Source: Mesorhizobium shangrilense
GTDB lineage: Bacteria; Pseudomonadota; Alphaproteobacteria; Rhizobiales; Rhizobiaceae
Length of the DNA stretch: 64,000 nt
Assembly: GCF_040537815.1 (NCBI RefSeq)
Contig: NZ_JBEWSZ010000002.1
Coordinates: 310,001 to 374,000, forward strand
Reading direction: 5' to 3'
Below are positions 26,181 through 34,412 of the stretch, piece after piece; position 1 is the first letter of the stretch; every line of letters begins with the position of its first letter. Made by a program: the position numbers and the translations under genes. The notes beneath the pieces are model-generated. The model saw only the letters and a program-made list of their open reading frames with translations. It searched no databases and was not told the DNA's origin.

Positions 26181-27173
26181 TTAGCGGAAGAGCGACATGA
26201 TCGACTGCGTGGAACTGTTGGCGATCGACAGTGCCTGGACGCCGAGCTGCTGCTGGACCTGCAGGGCCTGCAGACGGGTCGATTCCTTGTTCATGTCGGC
26301 ATCGACGAGCTGGCCGACGCCGCGATCGATGGAGTCCATCAGGTTCGAGGTGAAGGTCTTCTGCAGGTCGACGGAGCTCTTGGCGGCGCCGAGCGTGGTG
26401 GCAGCGTTCGTCATGTCCTTCAGCGCGGCGTCGACGACCTTCATCTGGTCCGCGATCTGCGAGTCGCTGAAGCCTTTGCCCGTGGCCGAGTCGTAGACCT
26501 TCAGCGTGGCGACCGAGTAGGTGTCGCCAGCCGCGGAAGCAGCGCCGGCGGTCGGATTCACCGCAGCGGTGGTAACGGCGGCGCCGGTGCTGCCGAGACG
26601 GTTCGCGTCAAGAATGCCCTTCGCCGTTGGTGCGGCACCGCTGTCATACAGCTTGATGCTTTCCACATTGACGTCGATCGTGGAGATCGACGACGCGCCG
26701 GAAGCATCGCGGTTGAAGGCGGAAACGATCTTGACGTCGGCTGCCGTGCCCGAAGCGGTCGACACGGAGAGCATGTTGGTGCCGGAGAAGGTGGCGCCAT
26801 CGGCGTAGGACTTCAACTGCTTCTGAAGCGCGGCGATTTCGGTCTGGGTCTTTTCCTTGTCGGCGTCGGTCTGGCCGTAGGACGCGACCAGCTTCGTCTT
26901 GATCTGGTTGAGGGTGTCGATCGAGCTGTTCATGCCGGTGTAGGCGGTGTCGACCTTGGAAGCGCCGAGGCCGAGCGCGTCCGAAACGGTGGACATCGCC
27001 TGGTTGTCGGAGCGCATCGTGGTGGCGATCGACCAGTAGGCGGCGTTGTCCGAGGCCTGCGAGACGCGGTAGCCGGTCGAGATGCGGGCCTGGGTCTCCT
27101 GGAGGGATTTGCTGGTGGCGTTAAGGCTCTGCAGCGCCGTCAACGCGGCGGTGTTCGTCATGATGCTGGACAT
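26181..27173 (-). CDS. Flagellin (second copy, ATG start)
   Basis: A 330-residue flagellin with the same D0/D1 ends as the 24725-25795 copy (MSSIMTN start, STQSIMSLFR end) and a shorter, different central domain (residues about 130-235). Rhizobial filaments are built from several such flagellins. Here the start is a normal ATG. The mRNA leader is long, probably over 130 nt, and contains a 9 bp hairpin. The promoter region has a Rem-box-like element and GGTTAACC. The gene is monocistronic, flanked by its own terminator and by fliP upstream. Confidence 0.96.
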   Translation of the reverse strand: MSSIMTNTAALTALQSLNATSKSLQETQARISTGYRVSQASDNAAYWSIATTMRSDNQAMSTVSDALGLGASKVDTAYTGMNSSIDTLNQIKTKLVASYGQTDADKEKTQTEIAALQKQLKSYADGATFSGTNMLSVSTASGTAADVKIVSAFNRDASGASSISTIDVNVESIKLYDSGAAPTAKGILDANRLGSTGAAVTTAAVNPTAGAASAAGDTYSVATLKVYDSATGKGFSDSQIADQMKVVDAALKDMTNAATTLGAAKSSVDLQKTFTSNLMDSIDRGVGQLVDADMNKESTRLQALQVQQQLGVQALSIANSSTQSIMSLFR

Positions 27174-27206
27174 GGTACTCGTACCTTGATTTTACACGTC
27201 TTTTTT

Positions 27207-27229
27207 TCATACCGGCTTTTCCGGTATGA
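27207..27229 (-). promoter_or_regulatory. Stem-loop in the flagellin mRNA leader
   Basis: TCATACCGG (27207-27215) and CCGGTATGA (27221-27229) form a perfect 9 bp stem with a 5-base loop, 34-56 nt upstream of the ATG. On the mRNA strand it is followed by A residues, not T, so it is not a terminator. A leader hairpin is a plausible target for the FlbT/FlaF post-transcriptional control known for flagellin in alphaproteobacteria. Confidence 0.5.
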
Positions 27230-27323
27230 CGGTGCGGCATCATGCCAATGATCATTGAATTTGATCACCCGCCATCTGTCAGCGACTATGCAGGCAAGTT
27301 CCTACCAAAGGACTAAATCCGAG

Positions 27324-27357
27324 GGTTAACCGGAAATATCTTGCGTAAAACTTTGAA
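27324..27357 (-). promoter_or_regulatory. Putative Rem-box promoter of the second flagellin gene
   Basis: Minus strand: TTCAAAG, TTTT, ACGCAAG (27346-27340), 10 bp, TTAACC (27329-27324). The 7-4-7 repeat is recognisable, but the -10 is a poor match unless the spacer is 11 bp (TAACCC). It overlaps the GGTTAACC palindrome. Confidence 0.45.
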
Positions 27358-27425
27358 CCACAGACGCCATGCGCCACCTGGGCGCTTGGCGCGCCCTGGC
27401 CAGATGCCGCATCAGGGTAGGGCAG

Positions 27426-28157
27426 TCAGGTGAAGGAGCGCACCAGGCTTCCGACGAGCAGGTTCCAGCCGTCGATCAGGACGAAGAACAGGATCTTGAA
27501 GGGCAGCGACACGACGGTAGGCGGCAGCATCATCATGCCCATGGCCATGGTGATGGTGGCGACGATGAGATCGATGACCAGAAACGGCAAGACGATCAGG
27601 AAACCGATCTCGAAACCGCGCCGGATCTCGGAGATCATGAAGGCGGGCACGAGGATGCGAAGATCGACGGTTTCCTTGGCGACGACCTGGCCGCGTTCAC
27701 GCGCGAGGTCGGCAAAAAGGTCGAAATCCTTGTCACGCACATTGTGCAGCATGAAGGTGCGGAAGGGGTCCGATATCTTCTCGAACGCTTCTGTCTGGCT
27801 GATCTGGTTGTCCATCAGCGGCTTGACGCCGGTGTTCCACGCCTGATCGAAGGTCGGCGCCATGACATAGAAGGTCATGAACAGCGACAGTGAGATGAGG
27901 ATCAGGTTGGCCGGCGTCGATTGCAGGCCGATGCCGGCGCGCAGGATCGAGAAGGCAATGACGAAGCGGGTGAAGCTCGTCACCATGATGAGCAGGCCCG
28001 GCGCCACCGAGAGAACGGTGAGCAGGCCGAACATCTGGATGATATAGCCGACCGTGGTGCCATCGGCCTTGCCGATGCCGCCGAAGTCCAGCTGCTGGGC
28101 GCCGGCGACCGAGGTGGCGGCGACGATGAGTGCGGTGGCGACGAGGAGCTTTCTCAT
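27426..28157 (-). CDS. fliP: Flagellar export apparatus membrane protein FliP
   Basis: A 243-residue protein with a cleavable signal (MRKLLVATALIVAATSVAGA) and four membrane helices. FliP signatures are TSFTRFVIAFSILRAGIGLQ and, near the C-terminus, RRGFEIGFLIVLPFLVIDLI. Five copies form the core of the export gate. The open frame runs back to 28379, but the ATG at 28157 overlaps the fliL stop as ATGA and gives the normal length. It is the last gene of the ten-gene flgB operon. Confidence 0.96.
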   Translation of the reverse strand: MRKLLVATALIVAATSVAGAQQLDFGGIGKADGTTVGYIIQMFGLLTVLSVAPGLLIMVTSFTRFVIAFSILRAGIGLQSTPANLILISLSLFMTFYVMAPTFDQAWNTGVKPLMDNQISQTEAFEKISDPFRTFMLHNVRDKDFDLFADLARERGQVVAKETVDLRILVPAFMISEIRRGFEIGFLIVLPFLVIDLIVATITMAMGMMMLPPTVVSLPFKILFFVLIDGWNLLVGSLVRSFT

Positions 28158-28663
28158 TCGAGCAGCAATGTCCTGATGAGAACCTGTTTGACGTGGCCGC
28201 CGCCGCGGATCGCGGCGCGTTCCTCGAGGTCGGCCTTCAGATGCTGATAGCCGCTGGCGCCTTCGATCTGATGCATCTTCAAGGTGCGCACGAAGGCCAT
28301 GAGATCCTGCTGAATCTGCTCGGCAAGCGCGGGCGGCTGTGGTGCGTCGTAAACCACGGAGACCTCGAGCCGTATCCACATGTCGGTCGGCGAGGCCAGG
28401 TTCGTGGTGATCGGGGCAAGCGCGACAAGCGTCAGTCCGCCAGCCGCGCCATGTGCGTTGCCACCTTCGGCTTTCCCGCCTTCGGTGTGCTTGGCTTCGG
28501 TTGCGGAGGCCGCCGGCACAACGTCCGGTCCCTGGGCCGCCTTGAGATAACCTCCGGACATCCAGCCCATGCCGATGGCGGCGGCCGTCACCGCCATGAG
28601 CATGGCGATCTGGATGACAAGGGAAGGACCCTTGCTGGGCTGAACCTGTTCGACATTGGCCAT
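28154..28663 (-). CDS. fliL: Flagellar basal body-associated protein FliL
   Basis: A 169-residue single-pass membrane protein: a short cytoplasmic end, a helix at about 18-40 (LVIQIAMLMAVTAAAIGMGW), a Gly/Ala/Glu linker, and a periplasmic SPFH-like FliL domain from about residue 75 with MWIRLEVSVVYD and VKQVLIRTLLLE. FliL rings surround and stabilise the stator units. GGAGAACCCACC before the ATG at 28663 supports this start over the in-frame upstream one at 28813. It lies between flgH and fliP. Confidence 0.93.
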   Translation of the reverse strand: MANVEQVQPSKGPSLVIQIAMLMAVTAAAIGMGWMSGGYLKAAQGPDVVPAASATEAKHTEGGKAEGGNAHGAAGGLTLVALAPITTNLASPTDMWIRLEVSVVYDAPQPPALAEQIQQDLMAFVRTLKMHQIEGASGYQHLKADLEERAAIRGGGHVKQVLIRTLLLE

Positions 28664-28679
28664 GGTGGGTTCTCCGGGC

Positions 28680-29387
28680 CTAGAACGGCAGGACCTGGTC
28701 GAGAATCTGCTGGCCGTAGGCAGGTTGCTGGACCTCGGTGATGCGGCCCCGCCCGCCATAGGAGATGCGCGCTTCGGCGATGCGTTCGTAAGGGATGGTG
28801 TTCTCGGCGCCAATGTCGGCAGGGCGTACGAGGCCGGCGATGGTCAGCACCCGCAGCTCGGCGTTGACGCGCACCTCTTGCGAGCCCCTGATCATCAGAT
28901 TGCCGTTCGGCAAAACATCGGTGACGATGGCAGCGACATTGAGCTCAAGCGTTTCCGACCGCTTGATCTCGCCGTTGGCGGTCGTGTCTGTGGCGGAGTT
29001 GAGAGCGCCCGAGCCCTTGCCGGCGGTGCTTGCCTTATCCCATTGGGCGCTGATGTCGAAGCCGAGCTTGCGGTCGGCGGTGCGGCTCCTGTCGTTCTGG
29101 TTTTTGAAATTGGCCCTGTCGTTGATCTTGATCTTGACGGTCAGGATGTCGCCCTGAGACAGCGCGCGCGGATCGGTGAACAGCCGGCTCTGGCGGTCGT
29201 CCCAAAGCGAGAATTTCTTGACCGGCGGCGTCGGCGGCTGCGGATAGCGATAGAGCGAACCGGTTGTGCCGTCGCCTATTCCGGACCCGACCGGCGACAG
29301 CGACGGTTCCCGTCCGACCTCCTTGAGGTCGGTGCCGCAGCCGGACAGCATGGTCACAGCGAGCAGGATGAACGTTTTGCGGATCAT
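28680..29387 (-). CDS. flgH: Flagellar L-ring lipoprotein FlgH
   Basis: A 235-residue outer-membrane lipoprotein. The N-terminus MIRKTFILLAVTMLSGCGTD has the lipobox LSGC with Cys17 as lipidated residue. The FlgH body shows GDILTVKIKINDRANFKNQN and PNGNLMIRGSQEVRVNAELR. It forms the L ring bushing around the rod. The frame is open to 29630, but the ATG at 29387 overlaps the motE stop and starts the signal peptide. It is followed 16 bp later by fliL. Confidence 0.96.
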   Translation of the reverse strand: MIRKTFILLAVTMLSGCGTDLKEVGREPSLSPVGSGIGDGTTGSLYRYPQPPTPPVKKFSLWDDRQSRLFTDPRALSQGDILTVKIKINDRANFKNQNDRSRTADRKLGFDISAQWDKASTAGKGSGALNSATDTTANGEIKRSETLELNVAAIVTDVLPNGNLMIRGSQEVRVNAELRVLTIAGLVRPADIGAENTIPYERIAEARISYGGRGRITEVQQPAYGQQILDQVLPF

Positions 29388-29965
29388 GACGGATCTTCCC
29401 TTCGGGCTGCGCTGGCCATGATGCCGGTGAGCGTGGCCGCCGCCTTCTGGTCCATTTCGTTGAGGATGACCCCCGCCTTGCGCGAATCGAGCTTCATCAG
29501 GATGGCTGCCGCGAGGTCGGCATTGACGATCGCGAGGCGTTCGGCCGCGGCATCGGGCTTCATGTCGGCATAGATCTTGACGATGCCGTCCTGGGCGCGG
29601 GCCAGGAAGACCTCGCGCCGCTTCAGCCATGTCTCGTATTCGGCCCGCTTTTCCTCGAGCGCCTTCATGCGCTGGTCTATACCTGTCTGCAGCTGTTTCA
29701 GTTCCTCGGCCTGCAGGGCATAGCGGCGGTCGCGCGCGGCATCGGCGATGTTGGAACAGAAGCGCTGGATCTCGCTTTCGTCCGGCTTGGTCTCGCGAGC
29801 CAATTGCTGCGGCGCCTCGGCGGGCTGTGCTCCTGGCAGCACCTGGCGGACCGTGTCCTCGCCGCGTGCGGGAGCGCCCACGGACAGTGTCGCGGCAAGC
29901 ACCGGTGCGGCGAGGGCCAGCCAGGGAATGCGGCGACGGTGCTTGTGAGGGAGGGAGGGGGTCAT
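29384..29965 (-). CDS. motE: MotE-like periplasmic motility chaperone
   Basis: A 193-residue protein with a signal sequence (residues 1-36, cleavage near PARGED) and a coiled coil at about 85-130. The conserved C-terminal MgtE-N-like region AAAILMKLDSRKAGVILNEM closes the protein. In S. meliloti MotE is the chaperone for folding and stability of periplasmic MotC, encoded in the same place between flgI and flgH. It overlaps flgH by 4 bp and starts 9 bp after the flgI stop. Confidence 0.88.
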   Translation of the reverse strand: MTPSLPHKHRRRIPWLALAAPVLAATLSVGAPARGEDTVRQVLPGAQPAEAPQQLARETKPDESEIQRFCSNIADAARDRRYALQAEELKQLQTGIDQRMKALEEKRAEYETWLKRREVFLARAQDGIVKIYADMKPDAAAERLAIVNADLAAAILMKLDSRKAGVILNEMDQKAAATLTGIMASAARREDPS

Positions 29966-29974
29966 CGGCGTCGC

Positions 29975-31216
29975 CTATTGGAGAACCAGGTCGGCCTGCA
30001 GCGCGCCGGCCGATTTGATGCCTTGCAGGATGGCGATGATGCCGTCCGGCTTGACGCCGAGACGATTGAGGCCGGACACCAGCGTCTGGAGGTCCGGGCC
30101 GTCAAGCACCGCGACACGTCCGTTCGGCCGGGAGGCATCGATGGCGGTGAACGGCTCGACGGCGGTCTGGCCTTTCGAGAACGGCTCGGGCTGGACGACG
30201 CGCGGCGCTTCGGTGATGCGCACGGTGAGCGTGCCATGGCTGATGGCGACCCGCGAGATCTTGACGTCATTGCCGATAACGATGGTTCCGGTACGCTCGT
30301 CGATAACGACACGGGCCGGCCCGTCAGCTTCGACCACCAGGTTCTCGATCTCGGCGTAGAAGCGCGCAGCCGAAATGTTCTTCGGCCGCCTGATCTGCAC
30401 TGTGCGGGCGTCGCGCTCCGCGGCCACGCGCATGCCGAAGCGCTGGCTGGTGTAGTCGTTGACGGCGTCGGCGATGCGCACTGCGGTCGAGAAATCGGGA
30501 TTGCGAAGTTGCAGGGTCAGCGTCGCCTGGTCGTCGAACTCAGCCTTGACCGCGCGCTCGACGATGGCGCCGTTCGGCACGCGACCGGCCGTCGGCACGC
30601 CTTGCGTCAGTTGCTGGGCCTGGCCCTGGGCGACGAAGCCGGAAACGATGACCGAACCCTGGCCTACGGCGTAGATTTCGCCATCCGCGGCCTTTAAGGG
30701 TGTCATGATCAGCGTGCCTCCGGAAAGCGACGTGGCGTCGCCCATCGAGGACACGTCGATGTCTATGCGGGCGCCCGACTGGACGTATGGCGGCATGTTG
30801 GCGGTGACGATGACGGCCGCGACGTTCTTGGCGCGGGCGCTGCCGCCCTCGGTGGCGATGCCGAGATTTTCGAGCATGGCGCGGATCGACTGTTCGGTGA
30901 ACGGCGAGTTGCGCAGGCTGTCACCGGATCCCGCCAGACCGATGACCAGGCCGTAGCCGACAAGCTGGTTGTCACGCGAGCTCTGCAGCTGCGCGATGTC
31001 CTTGATGCGCGACGCGACCTGACCGGGTGGAAGCGAACTTGGCCCGGACGAGACGCGGAACATGCGGTTGGTGGTCGCCGGATCGTATTCCGGATCGTTG
31101 AACGCGCCGCCATCCCTCGCGGCAAGCTCGCGCTTCGCCTTGGGGGTTAGGCCGTCGGCCAGCGCCGGCTGCAGTCCAAGCAGCGCCGCGAACGCAAGGA
31201 CAAATCCACGTTTCAT
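29975..31216 (-). CDS. flgI: Flagellar P-ring protein FlgI
   Basis: A 413-residue periplasmic protein. The signal peptide is MKRGFVLAFAALLGLQPALA. The P-ring body has SRIKDIAQLQSSRDNQLVGYG, the GSGDSLRNSPFTEQSIRAML region and a GRVPNGAIVERAV segment. Many FlgI proteins are about 365-375 residues; the extra length is an insertion of about 40 residues between the signal peptide and the conserved start, rich in Asp, Ala and Gly. The start overlaps the flgA stop by 4 bp. Confidence 0.95.
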   Translation of the reverse strand: MKRGFVLAFAALLGLQPALADGLTPKAKRELAARDGGAFNDPEYDPATTNRMFRVSSGPSSLPPGQVASRIKDIAQLQSSRDNQLVGYGLVIGLAGSGDSLRNSPFTEQSIRAMLENLGIATEGGSARAKNVAAVIVTANMPPYVQSGARIDIDVSSMGDATSLSGGTLIMTPLKAADGEIYAVGQGSVIVSGFVAQGQAQQLTQGVPTAGRVPNGAIVERAVKAEFDDQATLTLQLRNPDFSTAVRIADAVNDYTSQRFGMRVAAERDARTVQIRRPKNISAARFYAEIENLVVEADGPARVVIDERTGTIVIGNDVKISRVAISHGTLTVRITEAPRVVQPEPFSKGQTAVEPFTAIDASRPNGRVAVLDGPDLQTLVSGLNRLGVKPDGIIAILQGIKSAGALQADLVLQ

Positions 31217-31740
31217 GAAGCGCTGACCCGGATGGTTCCGTCGGCCATGACCGTGCCGGACAGGATCTTGCCGCTGTCACTGTTGCGGACCTTGATGAGA
31301 TCGCCGGCGGCACCCGGCTGCAGCGTGACCGCGGTGGCTGAGATGGTCAGCGTGCCGGCGGTGAAAAACACCTGCACTGCCGCGCCCTGCTCGACCAGCC
31401 AAGCATCGCGGATGGCGCTGGTCGGTATGTATCGGCCCGGCAGCAGAGTGCGCTTGGCTACCTTGCCATTGAGCTCCTCGGCGCGGGTTGCGACGGCATC
31501 CGGCTTGTGCTTGCCAGGGATGAGGGTCACCGGTTTCAGCGCGGCGAGTTCGATCAACTCACCGGGGTAGATGACCCGATTGGGGATCAGTACGACCTCG
31601 CCTGCGGCTTGGTTGGTGGCGATCTGAGTAGCCGCCTGTCCGGCCGATTCCTGGGCGACAGCCGGCATGCCGCCAGCCACCAGCGCGAGGACGAGCGCGG
31701 TGCGGGGGAAAGCGGAGCAGGAGATCGGCAGGATCATCAT
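31213..31740 (-). CDS. flgA: P-ring assembly chaperone FlgA
   Basis: A 175-residue exported protein with a signal peptide (cleavage near GMPAVAQE) and the SAF/FlgA C-terminal region containing LLPGRYIPTSAIRDAWLVEQ and AAVQVFFTAGTLTISATAV. FlgA helps FlgI assemble in the periplasm. It is encoded directly before flgI and 3 bp after the flgG stop. Two adjacent ATG codons are possible starts. Confidence 0.92.
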   Translation of the reverse strand: MMILPISCSAFPRTALVLALVAGGMPAVAQESAGQAATQIATNQAAGEVVLIPNRVIYPGELIELAALKPVTLIPGKHKPDAVATRAEELNGKVAKRTLLPGRYIPTSAIRDAWLVEQGAAVQVFFTAGTLTISATAVTLQPGAAGDLIKVRNSDSGKILSGTVMADGTIRVSAS

Positions 31741-31743
31741 CCG

Positions 31744-32532
31744 TTACCTGATGTTCTTGGAGACGACGGACGCCATGTCATCGGCCGCCTGGATGACCTT
31801 GGAGTTCATCTCATAGGCGCGCTGCGCCGAGATCAGCTCGGTGATTTCCTTGACCGGATCGACGTTGGAGGCTTCGAGATACCCTTGCTGGATGGTGGCG
31901 AAACCTGGATCGCCGGGCACGCCGACATTGGCCGGGCCGGAGGCCGCCGTTTCCTGGAAAAGGTTGTCGCCGAGTGGTGCCAGACCCGCTTCATTGGCGA
32001 AGTTGGCGATCTGCAGCTGGCCGAGCGTCTGCAGATTGGTCTGGCCGTCGATGCGTGCGAAGACCTGTCCGGTCTTGTTGACGATCACTTCCACGGCATC
32101 GGCGGGAACGGTGATCGCCGGGATGACGTTGGCGCCATTGGCGGTCACCAGCTGGCCGGTGGCGTTGGTGTTGAGGGCGCCGGCGCGGCTGTAGAGCGTG
32201 CCGCCATCCGAGCCTTCGATCTGGAACCAGCCGCGGCCGGTGAGCGCGAGGTCGAAACTGTTGCCCGTGCTGGTCAGTTCGCCCTGGGTGTGCACGTTGC
32301 GCACCGCCGTCGTCTTGACACCGAGGCCGATCGAAACGCCCTCGGGAACGAGAGACGCATTGGCGCGGTTGGGAACGCCCTGCGTGCGGTCGACCTGGTA
32401 GAGCAGGTCGGAGAATTCGGCGCGGGCACGCTTGTAGCCGGTGGTGTTGATGTTGGCGATGTTGTTGGCGATGACTTCCAGGTTGGTCTGCTGGGCATTC
32501 ATGCCGGTGGCGGCGATGGCGAGTGCTTTCAT
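31744..32532 (-). CDS. flgG: Flagellar distal rod protein FlgG
   Basis: A 262-residue protein, the standard FlgG length. [20 protein letters not shown] and [20 protein letters not shown] are the rod-protein N-terminal motif. The C-terminal [20 protein letters not shown] matches the flg_bbr_C domain. It forms the distal rod across the periplasm. It follows fliE and precedes flgA. Confidence 0.97.
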   Translation of the reverse strand: MKALAIAATGMNAQQTNLEVIANNIANINTTGYKRARAEFSDLLYQVDRTQGVPNRANASLVPEGVSIGLGVKTTAVRNVHTQGELTSTGNSFDLALTGRGWFQIEGSDGGTLYSRAGALNTNATGQLVTANGANVIPAITVPADAVEVIVNKTGQVFARIDGQTNLQTLGQLQIANFANEAGLAPLGDNLFQETAASGPANVGVPGDPGFATIQQGYLEASNVDPVKEITELISAQRAYEMNSKVIQAADDMASVVSKNIR

Positions 32533-32539
32533 GATGTCC

Positions 32540-32866
32540 TCAGATGCCCATGCGGCTGACTTCGAGATAGGCGGAGACGACCTTGTCGCGGATTGCGACG
32601 GCCGTTTGCAGGGCTTGCTGGGCGCTCATGACGGCGTCGACCACCTGGCGCGTGTCGGTATCGCCCTTCAGCGCCTGCATCGACACCTGCTCGGCATTCT
32701 GCAGCGTATTGACTGTCTTCGAAGCCGCCTGGCTGACCGCCTCGGCGAAGGTGGTACCAAGGTTGCCGCCGGCCTGTGATGTGGCCGCGCCTGGAAACAG
32801 GCTTGCCCCGTCGGCGCCGTCGGTCGCGGGGTTCAGTTTCAGCGCGCCGATGCCGGTTACGATCAT
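32540..32866 (-). CDS. fliE: Hook-basal body complex protein FliE
   Basis: A 108-residue protein with the FliE C-terminal pattern [20 protein letters not shown] followed by [23 protein letters not shown], the family signature region. FliE joins the MS ring to the proximal rod. Its ATG overlaps the flgC stop by 4 bp. Confidence 0.95.
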   Translation of the reverse strand: MIVTGIGALKLNPATDGADGASLFPGAATSQAGGNLGTTFAEAVSQAASKTVNTLQNAEQVSMQALKGDTDTRQVVDAVMSAQQALQTAVAIRDKVVSAYLEVSRMGI

Positions 32867-33279
32867 TGGTTCCTCATCAGGTCGATGGTCATGGAAATAA
32901 GGTCGCGCGCCTGCTTGATGACCTGGAGGTTGGCCTCGTAGGAGCGGTTGGCCTCTGTCATGTCAGCCATTTCGATCAGCGGATTGACGTTGGGCATCTT
33001 GACGTAGCCCTTGGCGTCGGCGGCTTCGTTGCCAGGCTGGAATTCGACAGGGAAATCCGAGGGATCGCGATCGATCGAACCGACCTGGACGAGCGACCCG
33101 CCCGTTGCCTGGTCGAGTTGCGAGACGAAGCTGATGGTCTTGCGGCGATAGGGGTCCGAACCCGCCGCGGTGCCCGTGGACTGCGCATTGGCGAGGTTTT
33201 CCGAAACCACGCGCAAGCGTTCCGATTGGACGCCGAGGCCCGATGCTGCGACTTTGAGTGCTGCGGTCAGTGCGTCCAT
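32863..33279 (-). CDS. flgC: Proximal rod protein FlgC
   Basis: A 138-residue rod subunit. The N-terminus has [20 protein letters not shown] and [20 protein letters not shown]. The C-terminus has [20 protein letters not shown] and [15 protein letters not shown], all typical of FlgC. It is encoded 2 bp after flgB and overlaps fliE. Confidence 0.96.
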   Translation of the reverse strand: MDALTAALKVAASGLGVQSERLRVVSENLANAQSTGTAAGSDPYRRKTISFVSQLDQATGGSLVQVGSIDRDPSDFPVEFQPGNEAADAKGYVKMPNVNPLIEMADMTEANRSYEANLQVIKQARDLISMTIDLMRNQ

Positions 33280-33281
33280 GG

Positions 33282-33662
33282 TCAGGTTTTTACCGCCATC
33301 ATCATCATCGAATGGAATGCCTTGACGATCGCGGTGTTGAGCTCGAAGGCGCGGCGGACCTCGCCGGCCTTCATCAGTTCGTTTTCAACGACGACCGTGT
33401 TCTTGGACGGCAGGACCACGCCGTCGGGTTCGTCCGGCTTGACCCTGAAGCCGGCATTGGTCGCTTCGTTGCCGAGGTGTCCGGCCTCGGTTGCCTGCAG
33501 CGACACAGCCGCGCGGTCGAGCACCTTCTCGAAGGGCTCGACGTCGTTTGCGGTGTAGCCTGGCGTGTTGGCATTGGCGATGTTGCCGGCAATAGCCGAC
33601 TGGCGCACGGCCAGCCATTGCGATTGCTTGGTGGCGAGATCGAAAAGGGTAACGGGCTCCAT
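33282..33662 (-). CDS. flgB: Proximal rod protein FlgB
   Basis: A 126-residue rod subunit with the FlgB motif [20 protein letters not shown] and a C-terminal helix [20 protein letters not shown]. It is the first gene of the ten-gene operon flgB-flgC-fliE-flgG-flgA-flgI-motE-flgH-fliL-fliP, with a putative Rem-box promoter just upstream. Confidence 0.95.
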   Translation of the reverse strand: MEPVTLFDLATKQSQWLAVRQSAIAGNIANANTPGYTANDVEPFEKVLDRAAVSLQATEAGHLGNEATNAGFRVKPDEPDGVVLPSKNTVVVENELMKAGEVRRAFELNTAIVKAFHSMMMMAVKT

Positions 33663-33686
33663 GGGAATCTCCGGGTAGGTGTCCGA

Positions 33687-33720
33687 AGACTAGGCCGCCA
33701 GTCTTGCGCGGACCTTGCGG
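33687..33720 (-). promoter_or_regulatory. Putative Rem-box promoter of the flgB operon
   Basis: Minus strand: CCGCAAG, GTCC, GCGCAAG (33709-33703), 10 bp, TAGTCT (33692-33687). The two 7-mers match at six positions and are 11 bp apart. The -10-like hexamer lies 24 bp before the flgB start codon, which makes the leader very short. Confidence 0.65.
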
Positions 33721-33752
33721 GGAGCCTGACGCCGCCGGCAGCGCCGACCGGG

Positions 33753-34412
33753 TTATTTGGATAGCTCGATCACGTCATTGGTGCTGGTGACCATGACCCA
33801 TTTGCCATGGCGCTGCTCGATCGATGCGACGCTGCTGGCGTCCGGCAGTCTCGATCCGCGCTGGACAATCCACAGACCCGTATCATCCTCGATCATGGCG
33901 CGGCCGTTGGCGACATGGACGAGACGGAATTTTGGATCGGCGGGAAAGGGCTGCTGGTCGATTCCCGGTGCCTGGGTGGGATCCTCGGCCTTGTCGGGCA
34001 AGGTTGCGGTGGCGAGGAGATCGATGTCCATGGCCGGGACATCCTTCGCAGTGAGCGGGGCGCTCCGTTGCGCCACGACGCCGCCGCCGGTCCGTCCGGA
34101 ATTGGTGCCGGTGCCGCCGAACTTGATGGCCTGGACGCCGAACTGCTCCTGATTGAAGAAAATGTACCAGGGAAACAGCGCGCAGATCAGGCCGAGCGTT
34201 ATGCCGAGCGCCGCGATGACGACGTCACTGCGCCTGTCCGACTTCTTCTTCAGTCTTGGAAACTGCGCCTTCGGCGGCTGGGGCCATTCGACAGGAGAAA
34301 ACAGGCCGTCGATGACCGATGCGCGGCTTGCCTCGGTCTCCTCGGCTGCCTTCGCCTCCGCGATCATCTCGCGCAGGATGCGTTCGGTATGCTGGGCTTC
34401 AGTCTCCGGCAT
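33753..34412 (-). CDS. Conserved unknown membrane-anchored protein of the flagellar cluster
   Basis: I do not recognise a named family for this 219-residue protein. Residues 1-60 are charged and probably cytoplasmic, residues about 64-88 (VVIAALGITLGLICALFPWY) form one membrane helix, and residues 90-219 would be periplasmic. The last 60 residues, from RLVHVANGRAMIEDDTGLWI, look like a small beta domain. It overlaps the fliI stop by 14 bp and is the last gene of the DUF1217-flgF-fliI operon. As I recall, a similar gene of unknown function sits between fliI and flgB in other rhizobia, so a role in flagellar assembly or motor function is likely. Confidence 0.75.
   Translation of the reverse strand: MPETEAQHTERILREMIAEAKAAEETEASRASVIDGLFSPVEWPQPPKAQFPRLKKKSDRRSDVVIAALGITLGLICALFPWYIFFNQEQFGVQAIKFGGTGTNSGRTGGGVVAQRSAPLTAKDVPAMDIDLLATATLPDKAEDPTQAPGIDQQPFPADPKFRLVHVANGRAMIEDDTGLWIVQRGSRLPDASSVASIEQRHGKWVMVTSTNDVIELSK

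Noticed and set aside
27207..27229. Hairpin considered as a terminator
   Set aside because: The T run lies on the wrong side for either direction, so it is kept only as a leader structure.
27380..27396. GGGCGC / GCGCCC hairpin after fliP
   Set aside because: The stem is only 6 bp with no T tract on the transcribed strand; too weak to list as a terminator.
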